From positions 61,887,945-61,951,944 of the forward strand of contig OX419755.1 of assembly GCA_948567375.1 (NCBI GenBank): a stretch of DNA of 64,000 nucleotides, in the 5' to 3' direction. The stretch is from Lunularia cruciata. Its lineage: Eukaryota > Streptophyta > Marchantiopsida > Lunulariales > Lunulariaceae. Positions 32,803 through 45,900 of this stretch are shown piece after piece. A program made the position numbers and the translations under genes. Positions within the stretch are counted from its first letter, which is position 1; each line of letters opens with the position of its first letter. The notes under the pieces were generated by a model. That model was not told the origin of the DNA and did not search any database. It was given only the letters and a program-made list of their open reading frames with translations.

Positions 32803-34169
32803 ACTAGTCAGCATAAAAGAATAGTTATATTATAGATAGTGTGATTACTATATTTGACCTTTCCTTATTATGGGACATTGTTTTATATTATAATCCGATA
32901 TGCTTTTATCATTAGAAAATTTATTTTTCTATATGTAAGCAAGTATTACCTCCACTACTTAGATTTGTGCGTAAGAATTAAATGTAAAAAAAATTCTAAA
33001 TATTTGGAAAAGGGTACAAATCTCTTAGAGACAATGAAGTATTCTGTAACAACTTAGACAATTTTTAGATTATAATCTATTTAGCAGCAATATATTTTTG
33101 AATTAGCAGCAAACTTGTTTATTTGAGCATACTCACAAACACTAATTGTTTATAAATGAAACACTTATTTCAATCAATGTACTATTTAATATAATCAGTT
33201 TTACTTGGTTTGATTATTCGCTCCAAAGACTTATATCTACAATAAATCTATTAATTTTAGAGGTTGATTAACACTTCATCCTTTGCAAATCATCATTCAA
33301 ATAACTCAAATGTGTAATTAGCCGTATTAAAGATAATATTTTTGCAAAGTTTTGTCTAGACAACCAATATTTTCTATTTAGCATGATCAAAGACATTTGA
33401 TGGTAATGAGTGTGCTTTAAGTTAAGAGAGAAAATATGATTTTATTTATTTTATAACCAATTATAGTTCCTAGCATTGTTAATTACATAATACATGCATT
33501 TTTGTGTATGGCTAGTGGGATAAATGAGTATGGGGTATAGTTAAAATCATCTTGGTGTTGTAGATTTTTGTGAAATTCTAACATTTCACAAGACTAGATC
33601 AACATAATGGGGTTTCAATGGTGATTCAAAGGATTTTTACAAATTTCAGCATGTATCCATAAAAATAATTTTATAGGTTCAGTCCCATTTGACCTCTTTT
33701 GTCTCATTATTGAATGGTTTGATGGCTGATCTTCAATCCTTTGTGTTTTCTACACAGTCACCTTTTTCTTGTAGGAAGAATTGGACTTGCTTATGAATTG
33801 CTTATTGCACATGTAGTTGTGCTTATAAAGGCACAGTTGCATGTGAAAACATGAAATATGAGAAGACCAACCATCAAACTATATAAGAATGAGACAAAAT
33901 AGGTCAAATGGAACTGAATCCCAATAGGATTAGTAAGAGGAATCTGCCATATAGCACCTACAATATCTAAACTATGCAAGTTGTATGGTCTACAAACAAT
34001 GGTAGCATCCAAAGAAACATCACCTAGTGTGATTGCTCTTCTATCGATTGCACAAGCCTATGGATACATATTTTCTAAAAGATATGGTGTAATATGAAAG
34101 TGAGAGTGATACCTCTTGACATCTAGAATGATATGCCTTCATGCACTCCCTAAAAAAGGTGTCAAATGT
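32803..34169. other. AT-rich stretch holding a fold-back sequence
   Basis: AT-rich, without coding traces. It contains an imperfect inverted repeat at 33677-33922 (separate entry). Otherwise nothing recognised. Confidence 0.45.
33677..33922. repeat. Imperfect fold-back sequence, about 250 bases
   Basis: The left arm starting at 33677 (GGTTCAGTCCCATTTGACC) is matched by the reverse complement of the segment ending at 33922. The match continues inward with mismatches through a TTTGATGG block and a TGTTTTC block, leaving a short centre near 33780-33810. It could be a small fold-back element, a decayed MITE, or a long RNA hairpin. No terminal target duplication was identified. Confidence 0.65.
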
Positions 34170-34174
34170 CATAT
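34170..34174. repeat. Target site duplication of C5, left copy
   Basis: CATAT is repeated exactly at 40130-40134, immediately outside C5, showing that everything between (including nested E) occupies one insertion site. Confidence 0.88.
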
Positions 34175-34445
34175 TGTGGTACCCACATTTTTTGGTTTTG
34201 GATGGTTTTATAAAGTTTTGAAGAAAAAGTACATTAGTAAAGCCAAAGGAGGGCTAAACGGGAAGGAAAATAAGAAGAAGCGTGTGTTTGGGCCAAACCC
34301 AAAGTTGACCTCAGGTCAAGTCCAAAGGACCCAAGATGGACGAGAGAGAAAGACAAAGAAGGAAGCTTTGTATCAAGTAGTGTAGCCAAATCCGAAGAAC
34401 CTATAACAAACTTCTTTGGGGTTTGCCAATCAAGAAAGTCCATAG

Positions 34446-36668
34446 TGTCATACTTTTCTTTTCTCTCTCTGGGAACACACAAAGTGCCTAGCTGTGGAGA
34501 CTATAGATCAGAGACTGTAGGTAAACCCGTAACTACTCATCTGAATACACACGTTACCTAATCATCGGAACCCTCCTCTCTCGTAACTAGTATTTTTACT
34601 ATTGGGAAGGGTAGTGACAGACAACCTAACTTGTCATCAAAACACGCACTCTTGGTCTGTTGGTCATCACCTCCAACATTACCAAGGAGAAATACATAGT
34701 ACTCCTAGAAGGAAAAAACCTAAGCGCAATGCCCGCACACCAATCCAAACCCATTGGGCATACAAATAGGCATACAAGCACAGAGAGGATCCAATCACAA
34801 GAATACGGCAACAACTCTCTGTGCTTTTTGTCAAAAAAGAGCTTCAAAGCCTTCTTGCTCTGTCATCAAGCTCATTTCAACCTGTAATTCAAGCCTCCTC
34901 CAATCTGAACTTTAGATCTCAATAGTTTTCTACTCCAAGGGGAGAATTCTTATGTATTCTCAATGGGAAAAACTCTATGCAGCTCATATAACCATAAATT
35001 TTTTGTGTAGCTTGGATTCAAGATTTCTAGAGTTCAATGGAAATCCTATGAGATAAGCTTCCAAATGACATAAAATAAACCTCAATCAGATCACTACAGC
35101 TCCCTTTACAAGCTCTCAAAGGTGGCCAGATTTTTCACAATTTTCACCCTAATTTCAAAATACCTATTTTAGGGTTTTGCCCCTGGTTCTTGTCAACTTT
35201 CCTCTGATTTCTAAATCAGATGTACACTTGATCCTCACAAAACACTCTGAAAATTTGAACTCTCAATCATAGTCATAAAGGTGAGAGAATTGACATTCAA
35301 TCATGATTGAAGAAAGAAATGCTCCTCCAAGCTTACAACAATCTTTTAGTAAAACTTGTTGCATCAGATCTCACTCTCTATGAATTCAAAGCCAACTAAA
35401 TTTTCCAAATTAGTTGTTCATGTCTTGTTTTAACATTGGGAAAAGTTTGATGGCCTAACTCAATCCCAATCCCTAGATATGGATCAATTCATGAGCTGAG
35501 CTAACTTGTTAGCTCTGCAGACCCAAGTATACTTGATCCCAAGACCTTGAATTCTCTATTTGAATAATTCACATGAAGCCTTTGCAAAAATTTGAAAAAC
35601 CTAACCAAAATTAAGACTAGAAATTTTCATAAGGTGTCTCAAACCAAAACTTGGGGAGTGACCAAACTCCAAACCTGATCACTAGCTCTTCTCCATCACT
35701 TGACATCTCAAGAGCTTCAACTTCAATCAACCAAATCTGATTTGAGATTGACCCAAAATAAAAATCTCTTATGCTCAATACTATAAGAATTTTTTCTACT
35801 CCTTAATCCCACTAGAAAATAGTAAAAATATCTCAAGATGCTCTCTCAATTGCCTACTTTGTACTCATGGGTATGAATTTTACCCTCTTGATTCAATCAA
35901 TCATATTCATCCTAGAATTAGCTCAAATCATGTGATTTCTATCTCCAAATTGTAGCCTGCCATCTCCTCTCTTCAACGGTGGTCTTCACTTATCCAAATG
36001 GCTTCCCCAAACTCCTTTGATGGTCAAAAAACTCAAGACTCTCCTCTTGGGACCCAATCTCTTGCACATTTGTCCTTTAGTCTTTTTACTTTTTGACAAA
36101 TGGACTCCACAACTCCACCTTGAAGCTTATGAGCAAAAATTTAGGCATTCCCCAACTATAGAAGCACATATATTGTCAAGTCCCAAACATGTTTATACGT
36201 AAGCACCAAAAGGATGATAGGATCCGGGTTTCCCGTCATCGACTTCACGAATACCGCCCCAAAATGTGCCACAAACCAGTCCCATAAGCCATCATGATGC
36301 AAAATCTGAAGCTTGATGAGAAAAGGATTTGGGAGTGGCAGATTAGGAGCATAGGACATCTCATGCTCAAATGTTTCCTTTGATGTTACACCACTCACGC
36401 ACTACTACAACTTTCACTCCTAACATCTTCATCCCCCTCAAGACTCCTCAACTAAAACACCCCTTTTTCTCTCCAATCACCGTCATCTATATTCATCCGA
36501 GCCCTCAAGCATGATAAGATTGTAAACCACATGGCCAATCACATACATGTACATAGATTGCTCACATGGCAACATCTCATCCGTTGGATCTAGCATACAA
36601 CCTACCCTATTAATGTGGAGATAAACTATGATAAGTCACTTTTTTATGGGCTACAAAAACCACAACAC
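34446..36668 (-). mobile_element. Element E: LTR-like insertion, distant relative of family D
   Basis: 2.2 kb inserted in the leader of C5. On the minus strand it runs from TGTTGTGGTTTTTGTAG (36668) to GTATGACA (34446). The flanks are CATAG and GATAG, four of five matching. The segment 34600-34830 resembles, in reverse, the family-D sequence around 3450-3730 (GTGATGACC...GAGAGTGCGTGTT). No coding trace is seen, so it looks like a lone LTR. Ends are uncertain by a few bases. Confidence 0.65.
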
Positions 36669-36958
36669 GATAGCGGGAAGAAAGTGACAACCTTGGGATC
36701 AAGAAGTTCTTGATAGTGACACAAAGCATCCCCAAAAAATTAGTGATTGGAGCAGAGAAGCGAGTGAAGAATGACCAAGCAACATAGGACTATAAAATTG
36801 AGATTGAGATTTCTATGATAAAGCAACACAATGTCCAGACGCTATCCTGTCCTTATTTAGAGTTGACCCAAAGGAATGCAAATTGCAAATTTGCAACAAG
36901 AAGAGTGGGTTAGGATCTTGAGAATGATCTTCCACAAGAAAGAGTGAGGAAACACACA

Positions 36959-39344
36959 ATGGCCCCAAAAGTGAGTAAGCAAAGTACAGTGCATAGATTA
37001 GATGTAGTGGTGAAGATCAATGCCTTAGAGAGGCTTTGTATCACGTTCCGGGCCTGGAATTGGAATTTCAGTTTTCCAGGTTTCATGGTAAAAATTGTAG
37101 TGAATGATTGCAAGGATGGGCTGAAAAACAAGGAGAAGAGAAGAAATCCAGCTTGATGGATTGAGTTGGATTGGATAATAGTCCTAGGGAGAGAAGAAGG
37201 AGAGATAGGAGGTACCACCTTCTATCAGAAGAGACTGCTGAGGTGAGAAATTCTTTCAATTGACCTCGCACCAAGAATAGGTACAAGGTGGATAGCTATA
37301 GAGACCCCAAGTGGAGAGGGATTGTAAGTGCAATGATGGCAATGTTCAAGCCAGAGTGAACCACCTATGTCACAATGCAATAGGCAATGTTCTTTCACCA
37401 AATGTTTGCAAGAGAAGCAGTAGATGGGGCAATTTGTCTGCATTAGCAAGCAAAGCAGATGATTTCGGGTTGGAGGATGGACATGCAACCACATTACTTT
37501 GTGCCCTTTGCAACTCATTTCTATTTTAGGCTGAATTTACTGACTTTAGAGGAGAGAAACCAAATTGGATTGCACTTTTATCCGGATATGTGCAAGGAGG
37601 CGGATACAAATGAATGATACTATATGGAGAGAGTGCAAGAAGGAGATGATTACTACAAGAAGAGTAAGAAGGAGAGAATTGTAGCAATTGACATCCTGAG
37701 GGTAAGGAAGAGAACTAAGCTTGAAAGTCACCTTGCGGCAATACAACCGCTGAAGATGCAAAAAAGCTTAACCCAAAGTCAATGATGGTGAAAGCAAAGG
37801 AATCAACTCCAGAAGAAGAAGAGGAGTTTGAAGGAGAAACTAAGTCAAAGGGAGAAGCTTTGGGAGGCAAAGAAGAGTTCACACTACAAAGTGAAGAATC
37901 AAGTAGTAGTAGTGAAGGCAAGGTGGAGGTTCAACAAACCTAAAGATGGCGTGTGGATATAGGGAAGCCGATTCTAAAGGTTTCCACTATCAAATGGAGG
38001 TGTGAGAAGAAGGAGGAAGAAGGAGTCTTGGCATGTCCAAGAATAGCCGGGGGAAAGAGAAGTGTGCACTCAACTGAGATGGGGCCTAGTAAAGTCATCA
38101 GAGAAGAGGAGGAGAGCTTGGAGGGGGAAACCTTGAAGGTACAAATATCACAACTTTGGGGGTAAGGCACCAATAGGAGAGTTGCATGTAGAGGAAGATG
38201 AAGTCCGGGCTGATGATAAGAAGTACGATAGAGTGGAGTATCTATCTTAGTTTGTGTGTTTGTTGTTGGTGTTTCTAAGCAAAGAAAGCAAAGATGGCAA
38301 GTGCTAACCTCAACATGCAAGACAAGTTAGTAGTAGTAGAGAAGTGGAGTGTGGAAACCTTGTTTTTGAAGCAGGCTCACAAGAGTAGAGATAGAAGCCA
38401 AAGAGCTTTGGGTGGAGGAGATTCTTTGGAGTAAGCATTTTGAAGCAATGAAGGAGGATTTGGTGAAGTGTTGCGAGGAAGCTAAGGAGAAAATGGTGTT
38501 TGTAGACTTGCTGAAGGGAGAAATTATTGAGGCACAAGTAGAATTAATACATTCAAAGGCAAGTGTAGCAATAATGGAGCAAGAGTTAGAGAGTCTAAAG
38601 AAGAAGGCCAATGAGAATGATCAAGCCTGGCAGCTAGAGTTAGCAAAATGTGGTAGCAAAGAAGATCAATTGCAAGGAATTGTTGAGGATGGCAAAAGAA
38701 CAAATTGCAATAAATCAACTGGAGAAGGAGGCAATGAAGGCTGATTTTGAGGACAAATTATAGATGTATCGCAAAGAATTGGAGGAAGAAAGAAAGAAGG
38801 AAAAGCTCAAGACAATGGGAGAAGCTAATGATATAGCAAAATTGGTAAACAAGATAAAGATGATGCTCAGCTTGTAGGTCAAAGGGAAATTGGAAGAAGC
38901 TAGGTTGCACGAGTTGAAGTTGTTGGTGCAAGAAACAAGGAAGAGGAAGGAAAAGGACACAAAGCTGAATAATTTGTTAATTCATCTATGAGAACAAGTA
39001 GATAGGAAAATTTTAGAAGTAGTAGACAATGTGTCTCTCAGATTAGATCTTGTTAGGACAGAGTTGGATAAACTTTGTAGTGAAGTGCACATAGTAAGAA
39101 GACCCAAAGTAAGTGAGGTAGGAGTTCAGGTGTCTTTGAACCCACCACTTGAAATATTAGAGAGGGACAGGTCAAGAGATAAAGAGTTAGGAGATTACCC
39201 ATGACCTCAATTGTAGTTTGTAGTGAAGAAATCATAGAAATAGAAGAATTAGGAGTAGAATTGAGTAGACCCAAAGACGGAGAAATTCTCAAAGGAACAT
39301 CGGGTTTGGAAGCCAAAGTTGAACTTGACATTGGATCGGATTAG
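36959..39344 (+). pseudogene. Family-C coiled-coil protein, C5 copy
   Basis: Starts MAPKVSKQSTVHRLDVVVKINALERL (first part of the shared N-terminal block) and continues through WNWNFSFPGFM, an acidic/Lys-rich middle and the coiled coil (about 38410-38760). The C-terminal block contains RLHELKLLVQETRKRK (38903-38950) and DRKILEVVDNVSLRLDL (39002-39052). It has the same architecture as C2, C4, C6 and C8, with more breaks than C2. Function unknown. Confidence 0.7.
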
Positions 39345-40134
39345 AAAAAAATTGAGATTTGAAGAGGTAGATATGAAGAGATGCATTGTCATTTCATATC
39401 TACAGGTTAGAAAAGTTGTTGTAGAATGGTATAGTTGTTAGCAATTGTCAATTGCTCTGCTATCTAAAGGAGACATTTGCAATATGTTGTTGTTTAGTAA
39501 TCATTTTCTTGAGAATAGATAAAGCAAAGTGTTGGTTGCAATGCTCATCGCCTGAGCTTAATTCCAAGTATCAATTCTGCATTTGTGTTTGTGAGTGTGT
39601 GGAGAATTTTGAAGTGCAAGTCAATGTGTTTGTTGGATGTTGGATTCCGACGCCTTGATCTTCATTTTGTGTGTTAGATCCTGAGTGAAGTGCAATTAGA
39701 GCAATGCCTTGATAGATCTAAGAGGAATTGTATTGTTGGTAGTATTCTACATTTGTGAGTGCAACATAGTGTTGATGTGAAGCAATTTTGATTGAGGAAG
39801 CTGTGCCTTTAGTAAAGGGGTAGAACACAATTCTGAGGCAAAGTCATTTTGTAGTGAAGTGCTATTTTTGGGAGAGACTAAATCATCACAATCAAGAATT
39901 GTTTGGATGGAGTTGTGATTAGTAAGTGTTAATTTGTGATGAGATTGCAAGTCAATGCTTGTGACTCTCTTTTGGGTGTGGTTTCTACTTGAGAGATTAA
40001 AGATGCAACCAAGAAGAACTAATATTGTTACTATTTGCTTTGTATTTCAGCAATTCTGAATTGTATCTTTGCAAGAATGAACTTTACTTACCCAATTACC
40101 GCAAAAGTGATATTTGCCTGGTTGTCACACATAT

Positions 40135-40856
40135 CTTTGCTCCATATAACTCTAAGGCTAGAGGAACAAAGAGGTGATTTTGCTACAGAATCCCATACTT
40201 GGTGACCTTACCTGTTGCCGCTCTGCTTGCCACCCATCCAAGGGGATGGGTGACCAATCCCTCTAACACCACATCACATATAGGGTCTATAACTATAATA
40301 TTTGCTATTGTTACCTAATCATCTCAGACCAAGTATAAGTCTACTCTAACTCATGTTGTGTGCAAAGCATACCAACACTCCCTCCAAGCAAGGTATCCAC
40401 TCTCTATGTTGTGGCAATATCCACTCTCTATGTTGTGGCAAACACTACATCCTTGATAGCATCATGGGTAGCTATCCTTTGTCCTCCAAAAGGACACTAT
40501 GTCATATGGACCCTATATTGCATCTAATGTAGAACCACACTCACATGTGAGTAATGAAGATGCAAATGGTAGACCAAACAAACCTAAGCGGAACCTCATA
40601 GTTGTAGAGAAAGTAGCTAATGCAAGTTGGAATTCACTAATGCACAATCAAGCTAGGATGCAAGAGCTTGCACCCTTGTTGGAGCAAGAGCAAAGATGTG
40701 CTATAGTAGCACAAGGAATGGATGAGTCAACTAAGAGAGAATGTAATATATGTTGAAATTGTTGCTCCATCAAGGAAGACTACAAACCTTTGGTTCAAAT
40801 TAACAATAGGGAAGCAAAGGATGGAAGGTTCTCTCATGCAATGTCTCTAGTCTGCC
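40135..40856. other. Unassigned stretch with a short open frame
   Basis: Contains a 24-base tandem duplication at 40394-40441 (TATCCACTCTCTATGTTGTGGCAA twice) and an 85-codon open frame at 40499-40756 (plus) with no recognised domain. Possibly the flank of the LINE fossil. Confidence 0.4.
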
Positions 40857-40859
40857 ATG

Positions 40860-42970
40860 ATAACACCTAAAGAGAAAAAGATCCCTCCTCCACCTTGGTC
40901 ATATATAATTCCAAGATTGAACTATTTGCAACCACAAAAGGCGGAAAGTAGAGGTGCCAAGAGCACCCAACTATCCAAAAATGCTAGAGGTGCCATCTCC
41001 TCCATAGATAGTAGGCCTTCCCTTCCACACAAGATTAGTAGAGATGTCTATCTATGTGCCAAATCTCTATCACAAACTCAAATGTCCTTGGTCCAATGAT
41101 ATCTCCAAAGATACCCATAATCCTCCTATCAAAAACTCTCAAATGAGATAAGAAGGTCATAGAAGGGGGAACCATGCAAAGAAGGCAAGTCAATCTACAA
41201 GCAATATTAGAAAAGAGTATACCAAATGCTACATGTTGATCTCCTAATAGAGGAAGGTCACCTACATAAGAATATCCTTTGCAAGAGCTACACCTAGGAA
41301 GCATGTGACAAAATGCTCAGATCTTATTGGCACTCCAAGAATATGTAAGCCATTTTAGATGTGATACATCCCTCTAGAAGCTAGAGGTGAGGAGGAATAC
41401 CTAAAGGGGACCATGCTTTACACTTTTCTACCTTGAGTCTTAAGCCTACAAGATCAAGCTCAATAGTCAAGTGTTCATAAGTTTGCCTAATCTAATTTAC
41501 AATGCCCATGATGTGTATGTCGTTTGCCAAGGAGGGAAAAAACAGTTTGGCATGGCCAAAGTATTAGATAAGAGGGCTCTAAAGTGAGTTATGGTAAATA
41601 AAGTTCCCCTAAAGGATCTCCCTATTGTGTCTCGGTGACCAACTCTAGGACAATGATTCCTTGTGAGAAGCTATTCTGGTAATAAAAGGAAGAAGGAGAG
41701 CCACTTAAAGACCACACAAAAGGAATCAGACTTGCCAAGGATCCACTAGCCTGCCTAAGCTTTCTAAAGATAGATGCATGTGACAAGTTGTTAAAAGTAT
41801 TCTCAACATTTACCTATAGAACAAGCCACTCTAGGTGGATATTTAGGAATACTCTAATGCTTAGAAATATAGCCTCACAATCTTTGGTTGTAGCAACTCC
41901 AAATTGATATGATTGAGGAGTTATTAGAAGTGAGAAAAATGCTAAAGGACAATATTATGGTTAAAAAAATCCAAAAAGACCTCCCCAATAGCAATCAGTC
42001 TAAAGCCTCCTTTGCCCTTCTCCATCACAAGTTTACTAACACCTAACACTTGACTAATTGATGTAGGAATCTCTCTCCTTGCTACTACTATAGCCACCTT
42101 AAAGAGTTCAATAAAACTACTAGAGGGATCATCAAACTGAAAGTAGTCTCTAAAATGATCATATGTTATCCTTGACAAACCATTTGAAGAGAGGCATGGG
42201 GTGGTGCACAATGCCTATGCAAAAAGTGGTCTATCAAGACATCAAAATTGCTCAAGTTGATATTCTTAGACCTCTAGTGGTACTCATTCTCTTAAAATAG
42301 GATATAATAAGCATAAAGAAGAAATAGTCTCATCAATGGGACTAACCATAGACAAAGGGCATAGGGCTTGTGTTGCTTTACTATACTCTCCAGCCTGATC
42401 CAACATCCTATACCATTGAGTGGAATCTGTAGTAACTTGCGGTTGAACCTATCTCCTATGATGTGCAACCCATACATACTCCTACTATAGGATAGCCCAA
42501 TCCTTGTTTGGAAACTGCAATATCTAGCAGTCACCTCTCTCTACCCCGCATGCACTCCTCTAGCATAGCAAAGACATCATTGTGGGAGTAAGAAGGAATA
42601 AGAATCATGCTAATTCATCCATTAGATCATGAGCCAATTGATTGAGTGGTATGCAAAAGCTTATCTAGCCTCATCATGGAGTGTATGAAGAAGACTATGG
42701 AATAGGCATAGAAAATAAAAAAATAGGCTCAAATAACTCCAAATTACAACTTGTCAGAGATGCTAACCACTCCCACAACTTGATCAATATTACAAGGAGT
42801 CAACAAAGGGATAGACAAAGCATGTGTAATCTAAGTGTCGATGATTTCAATGTGGTTGCTTGCCTCACATGAGCATCCCAAATCCTTGTGCATCTTTCCA
42901 AAATGAGTCTTTACCCCTTGCAAGGTAAAGAATCAATGACAAACCGTGCATGGTGTATTCTAGGTTGCTC
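40860..42970 (-). pseudogene. LINE-type reverse transcriptase fossil
   Basis: Minus-strand trace of a non-LTR reverse transcriptase, best matched by four blocks: GKGGFRLIAIGEVF (about 42010-41970; a G-x-R-x-I-A-x-G-E block); FPSLANDIHIMGI (about 41545-41505) in the position of the catalytic A/Y-x-D-D box, the usual second Asp being Asn here; VEKCKAWSPLGIPP (about 41440-41395); and LLGDQHVAFGIL...FDRRIMGIFGDIIGP (about 41250-41070). Several frame changes and stops interrupt it, so it is a dead partial copy. No ORF1, endonuclease or A-rich tail was identified. It resembles RT fragments I know from algal and early land-plant genomes, but I cannot name the clade. Confidence 0.6.
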
Positions 42971-45090
42971 TAGACTACCTCACATGGGGAACTAAAGCCA
43001 TAGCTAGCACAAGAGTAATGATCATAACACATATTGTTGCTCTCCCTTGCTCCCCATCACTAAAAAACCAAAACCCACTCACATCCCACCTCCCATGAGA
43101 ATATTTTAAATCCCAAAACCCTAAAAAACTATAAACTCTCGTAACTTCCAATTTATATCTCCATAATTTTCAAACTAAGTTCCAAGGGAATATGAAATCT
43201 AAGAGAATAAAATTGAAAATTCCTGACCTATCACACTCAACACTAACTAATCACTCCAAATCCTAAAAGACCTACATGTTTTCATATATTTCTAATAGAT
43301 TCTCCATAGACTTCAATTTAGGTACCAATGAAATCCGAATTGGAAAACAAAGAGAAATGACTATTCACTCTTATGGTACAAGCAAATATGCTCTAAAAAC
43401 TACCATAAATTTCCTCTCTTCTCTCTTCCTCTCAAATGCATCCCAATCTCCATCTTTCCATCACCATTGTTGTTTTGCACTTATAAGGCTATAGTTCTCC
43501 TAATCCTATTAGTATATTTGGTATGAATGGCTCTAAGAACGCCTCTATAGTTGCACTTAAGGTGGATGTTCTTTCATATCCCATGCTCTCTATAGACATG
43601 AGTCATGCTAAAACTCCTTGAACCTTCATAAAACTTATGAACACCACAAATTCAAGGGTTTCACAAAAGCCTTTATACAAGGGATATTCTTAGCAAACTT
43701 AAACTTAGAATTTATGAATTCCCCTAAAACCATAAAAAATTTAATAAAATGCCGATAGTATTGTGTTGTACCTACCTTCGCCAATCTTCTCACATGGTCA
43801 ACTTTAAGTTGCAATGTTGCAAGTTCATTCTTAAAATGCACCCAAGATACAAATCAAATAGTCTAATCAACAAGGGTATGTCAACATTGAATCCTCACAC
43901 CATGAACCGTGGTCTTCAAAATGTTGTAAAAGGGTTGAGCTGAACAACAATAGATATGTTGTCTAGAGATGAAGAATTGATTAATGTTGTGACAATTGAT
44001 TATATTAAAACAATGACACTATTTCAATCCATTTCATGTTTTAAGAACTCAGATAATAGAGATACCATTGTGATTTGATTAAGCGGTCGTAGATAACCCT
44101 AAACTCTTGTACAGTATATATTCATTCTTGGTTCTGCAAAACTTCTAAGTATATCTCATATTTAGAAAATTAATGGGTGTCTTGCCTAGTAGGTTCTCCA
44201 ATTTCATATATTAGATTTGATTACCATGATTCAATCAAAGCTATTTTAAATTGTCACATTGTATGTTAAAAACACAACGAATCACATAACATTACCTTAA
44301 AGTCATGGGAGAAAGAGAAATCAATTTTATATTTAATTTAAAAGATCTATAATCATAGATAAAGATATTCTCTAAAATAATTGAAAGATACAATTATATA
44401 TTTTTTAGTATAGTTTTACTATTAAACCTAAAATAGATATCTTACATTTTATAAGGTAGAATAATATTTAATATATTTCAATATTTAATAAAATATGTCC
44501 TTTATAATTATTCAACAAATTTAACAAGGAAACATATAACTAACAAAGCACAACAAACTAGAACTTTTAAATAACATGAAGATGTTTTTTTTAAATTAAT
44601 AACTATATATTATGTATTAAAATTTAACATGAAAATTTTTCTTTACGAACAATTTCTGAATTCACTTAGTCATATAAAAATTACCCAGTAAAATCATAAA
44701 TTTTTTATTTTATAAAATATATTTTTTATTATGAATTCAATAATCATAAAAAATAAAAAATCATAAAATATATAAAACTAAAATTATGTTTTTTTATTTT
44801 CAGAAAAAATAGTTTTAAAATGTAAAAAAATAACTTACTTATGTCAAATTTAATTTTCTAGCCCTAATTCCTCTTGAGTTTAGAAGAAGGATTCATATAT
44901 TAGATTAGCAAGAAAAGAAAAATCAATATGTTCTCAATTTCTCGAGGTACTGAAGGAGGCATCATGCACATACACAAAGATCACATTCACGGGAAAGGTT
45001 TAGAAGTATTCACTAACAATCTTGACTAATATACATTTATACAGGAAATTGATGAATAGCTGTTTACTTCCTACGGTGGTCATTGAATTG
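42971..45090. other. AT-rich unassigned stretch
   Basis: No gene. 44290-44880 is extremely AT-rich with A and T runs. Nothing here is supported as an RNA gene, terminal repeat or matrix-attachment element beyond base composition. Confidence 0.45.
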
Positions 45091-45099
45091 ATTAGTCGA

Positions 45100-45900
45100 G
45101 ATGTGTTACTAGCATGAGAGAGTCACTAGTGAAGATGATAATTAAGTCTCTCATAATACGCGACAAAAACACGACCGGAGCAGAAGGAGGAAAATTTGCT
45201 ACCCTCCTTTCTTGTGATGATATATATCTTTTAATTATAGGGTCTTTTGATGCTTCGTCTGAAGTTACATTTATGAGTCACCAAGAATCCTCAAAATTCC
45301 CTCGTTCCGGGCAAGAGCTACAATAGAACTCTCTTGGCCTCTTCACAAACTCCTGCTTTTCATCCCTTTGAGTTGTCGGCTTTTTTCTTTTTCGATAGTA
45401 CACAACTAGGTAAAAAACGACCTCAGCACCATCATGATCTTTTTTCTTTTTTCTTTTTTCTTTCACCCAATTTCATTACTCAATCCAGTCTCGGTCGTGT
45501 CATCCCAGCCCAGGCTAGCATGTTGTCCTCTCACATGGTTGGATTTTCGTTCTTCTTAATCACAAGGTTTTTGTATTGGGTTCTTTTGTTTGAATCGGTG
45601 GATTTCGAGACATTAGGGGGAATTGCGACGCTCGGTGAAGAATTCAGAGGAAGAATTCAAACAATTATTAAGAACCATATCCTGTTGTATCTGCTTCCGT
45701 TAGACGCTTCAAAGATGTGTTGTTGGAAACTGATGGCATTAGATATCTGACAAGTGGGGTCTTGGAGCAAAGAGCTGATTCCGTTGGATGACATTGATGA
45801 TCTCTATATAAATTTTTATGGATGAAGAAACTTGTTACGAGCCCTTCATTTCTAATTAACGAGATGGATTAGGTGAGGGATCTGACTTGACTAATATAAA
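45100..45900 (+). other. CpG-retaining segment with two open frames
   Basis: Unlike its surroundings, this 0.8 kb keeps many CG dinucleotides (for example CCTCGTTCCGGGC near 45302 and GCGACGCTCGG near 45625) and has a balanced base composition. Two consecutive plus-strand open frames lie here: 45114-45326 (70 codons) and 45334-45750 (138 codons; a hydrophobic, possibly membrane-spanning stretch around residues 65-90, then an LGEEFRGRIQ helix-like end). TATAAATTTTTATGG at 45807 is TATA-like. No domain is recognised. It could be a host exon fragment or a younger insertion; both are guesses. Confidence 0.4.
45438..45463. repeat. Pyrimidine microsatellite
   Basis: About three and a half copies of a 7-base CTTTTTT-type unit, inside the second open frame of the CpG-retaining segment, which weakens that frame as a real coding region. 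Confidence 0.85.

Larger units (their letters stand above)
34175..40129 (+). mobile_element. C5: family-C unit split by element E
   Basis: Starts TGTGGTACCCACATTTTTTG and ends CTGGTTGTCACA with exact CATAT duplications outside. Element E (34446-36668) is inserted in the leader; without it C5 is about 3.7 kb, the same size as C2. The coding trace is 36959 to about 39344, the TATA-like box is at 39460 and the terminal block runs from about 39970. It is a broken fossil with many breaks. Confidence 0.9.

Noticed and set aside
33677-33922. MicroRNA precursor
   Set aside because: Arms are long and unevenly matched; without small-RNA data a fold-back repeat is the safer description.
45334-45750. 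Functional membrane-protein gene
   Set aside because: The frame contains a pyrimidine microsatellite and has no recognised domain or clear exon structure.
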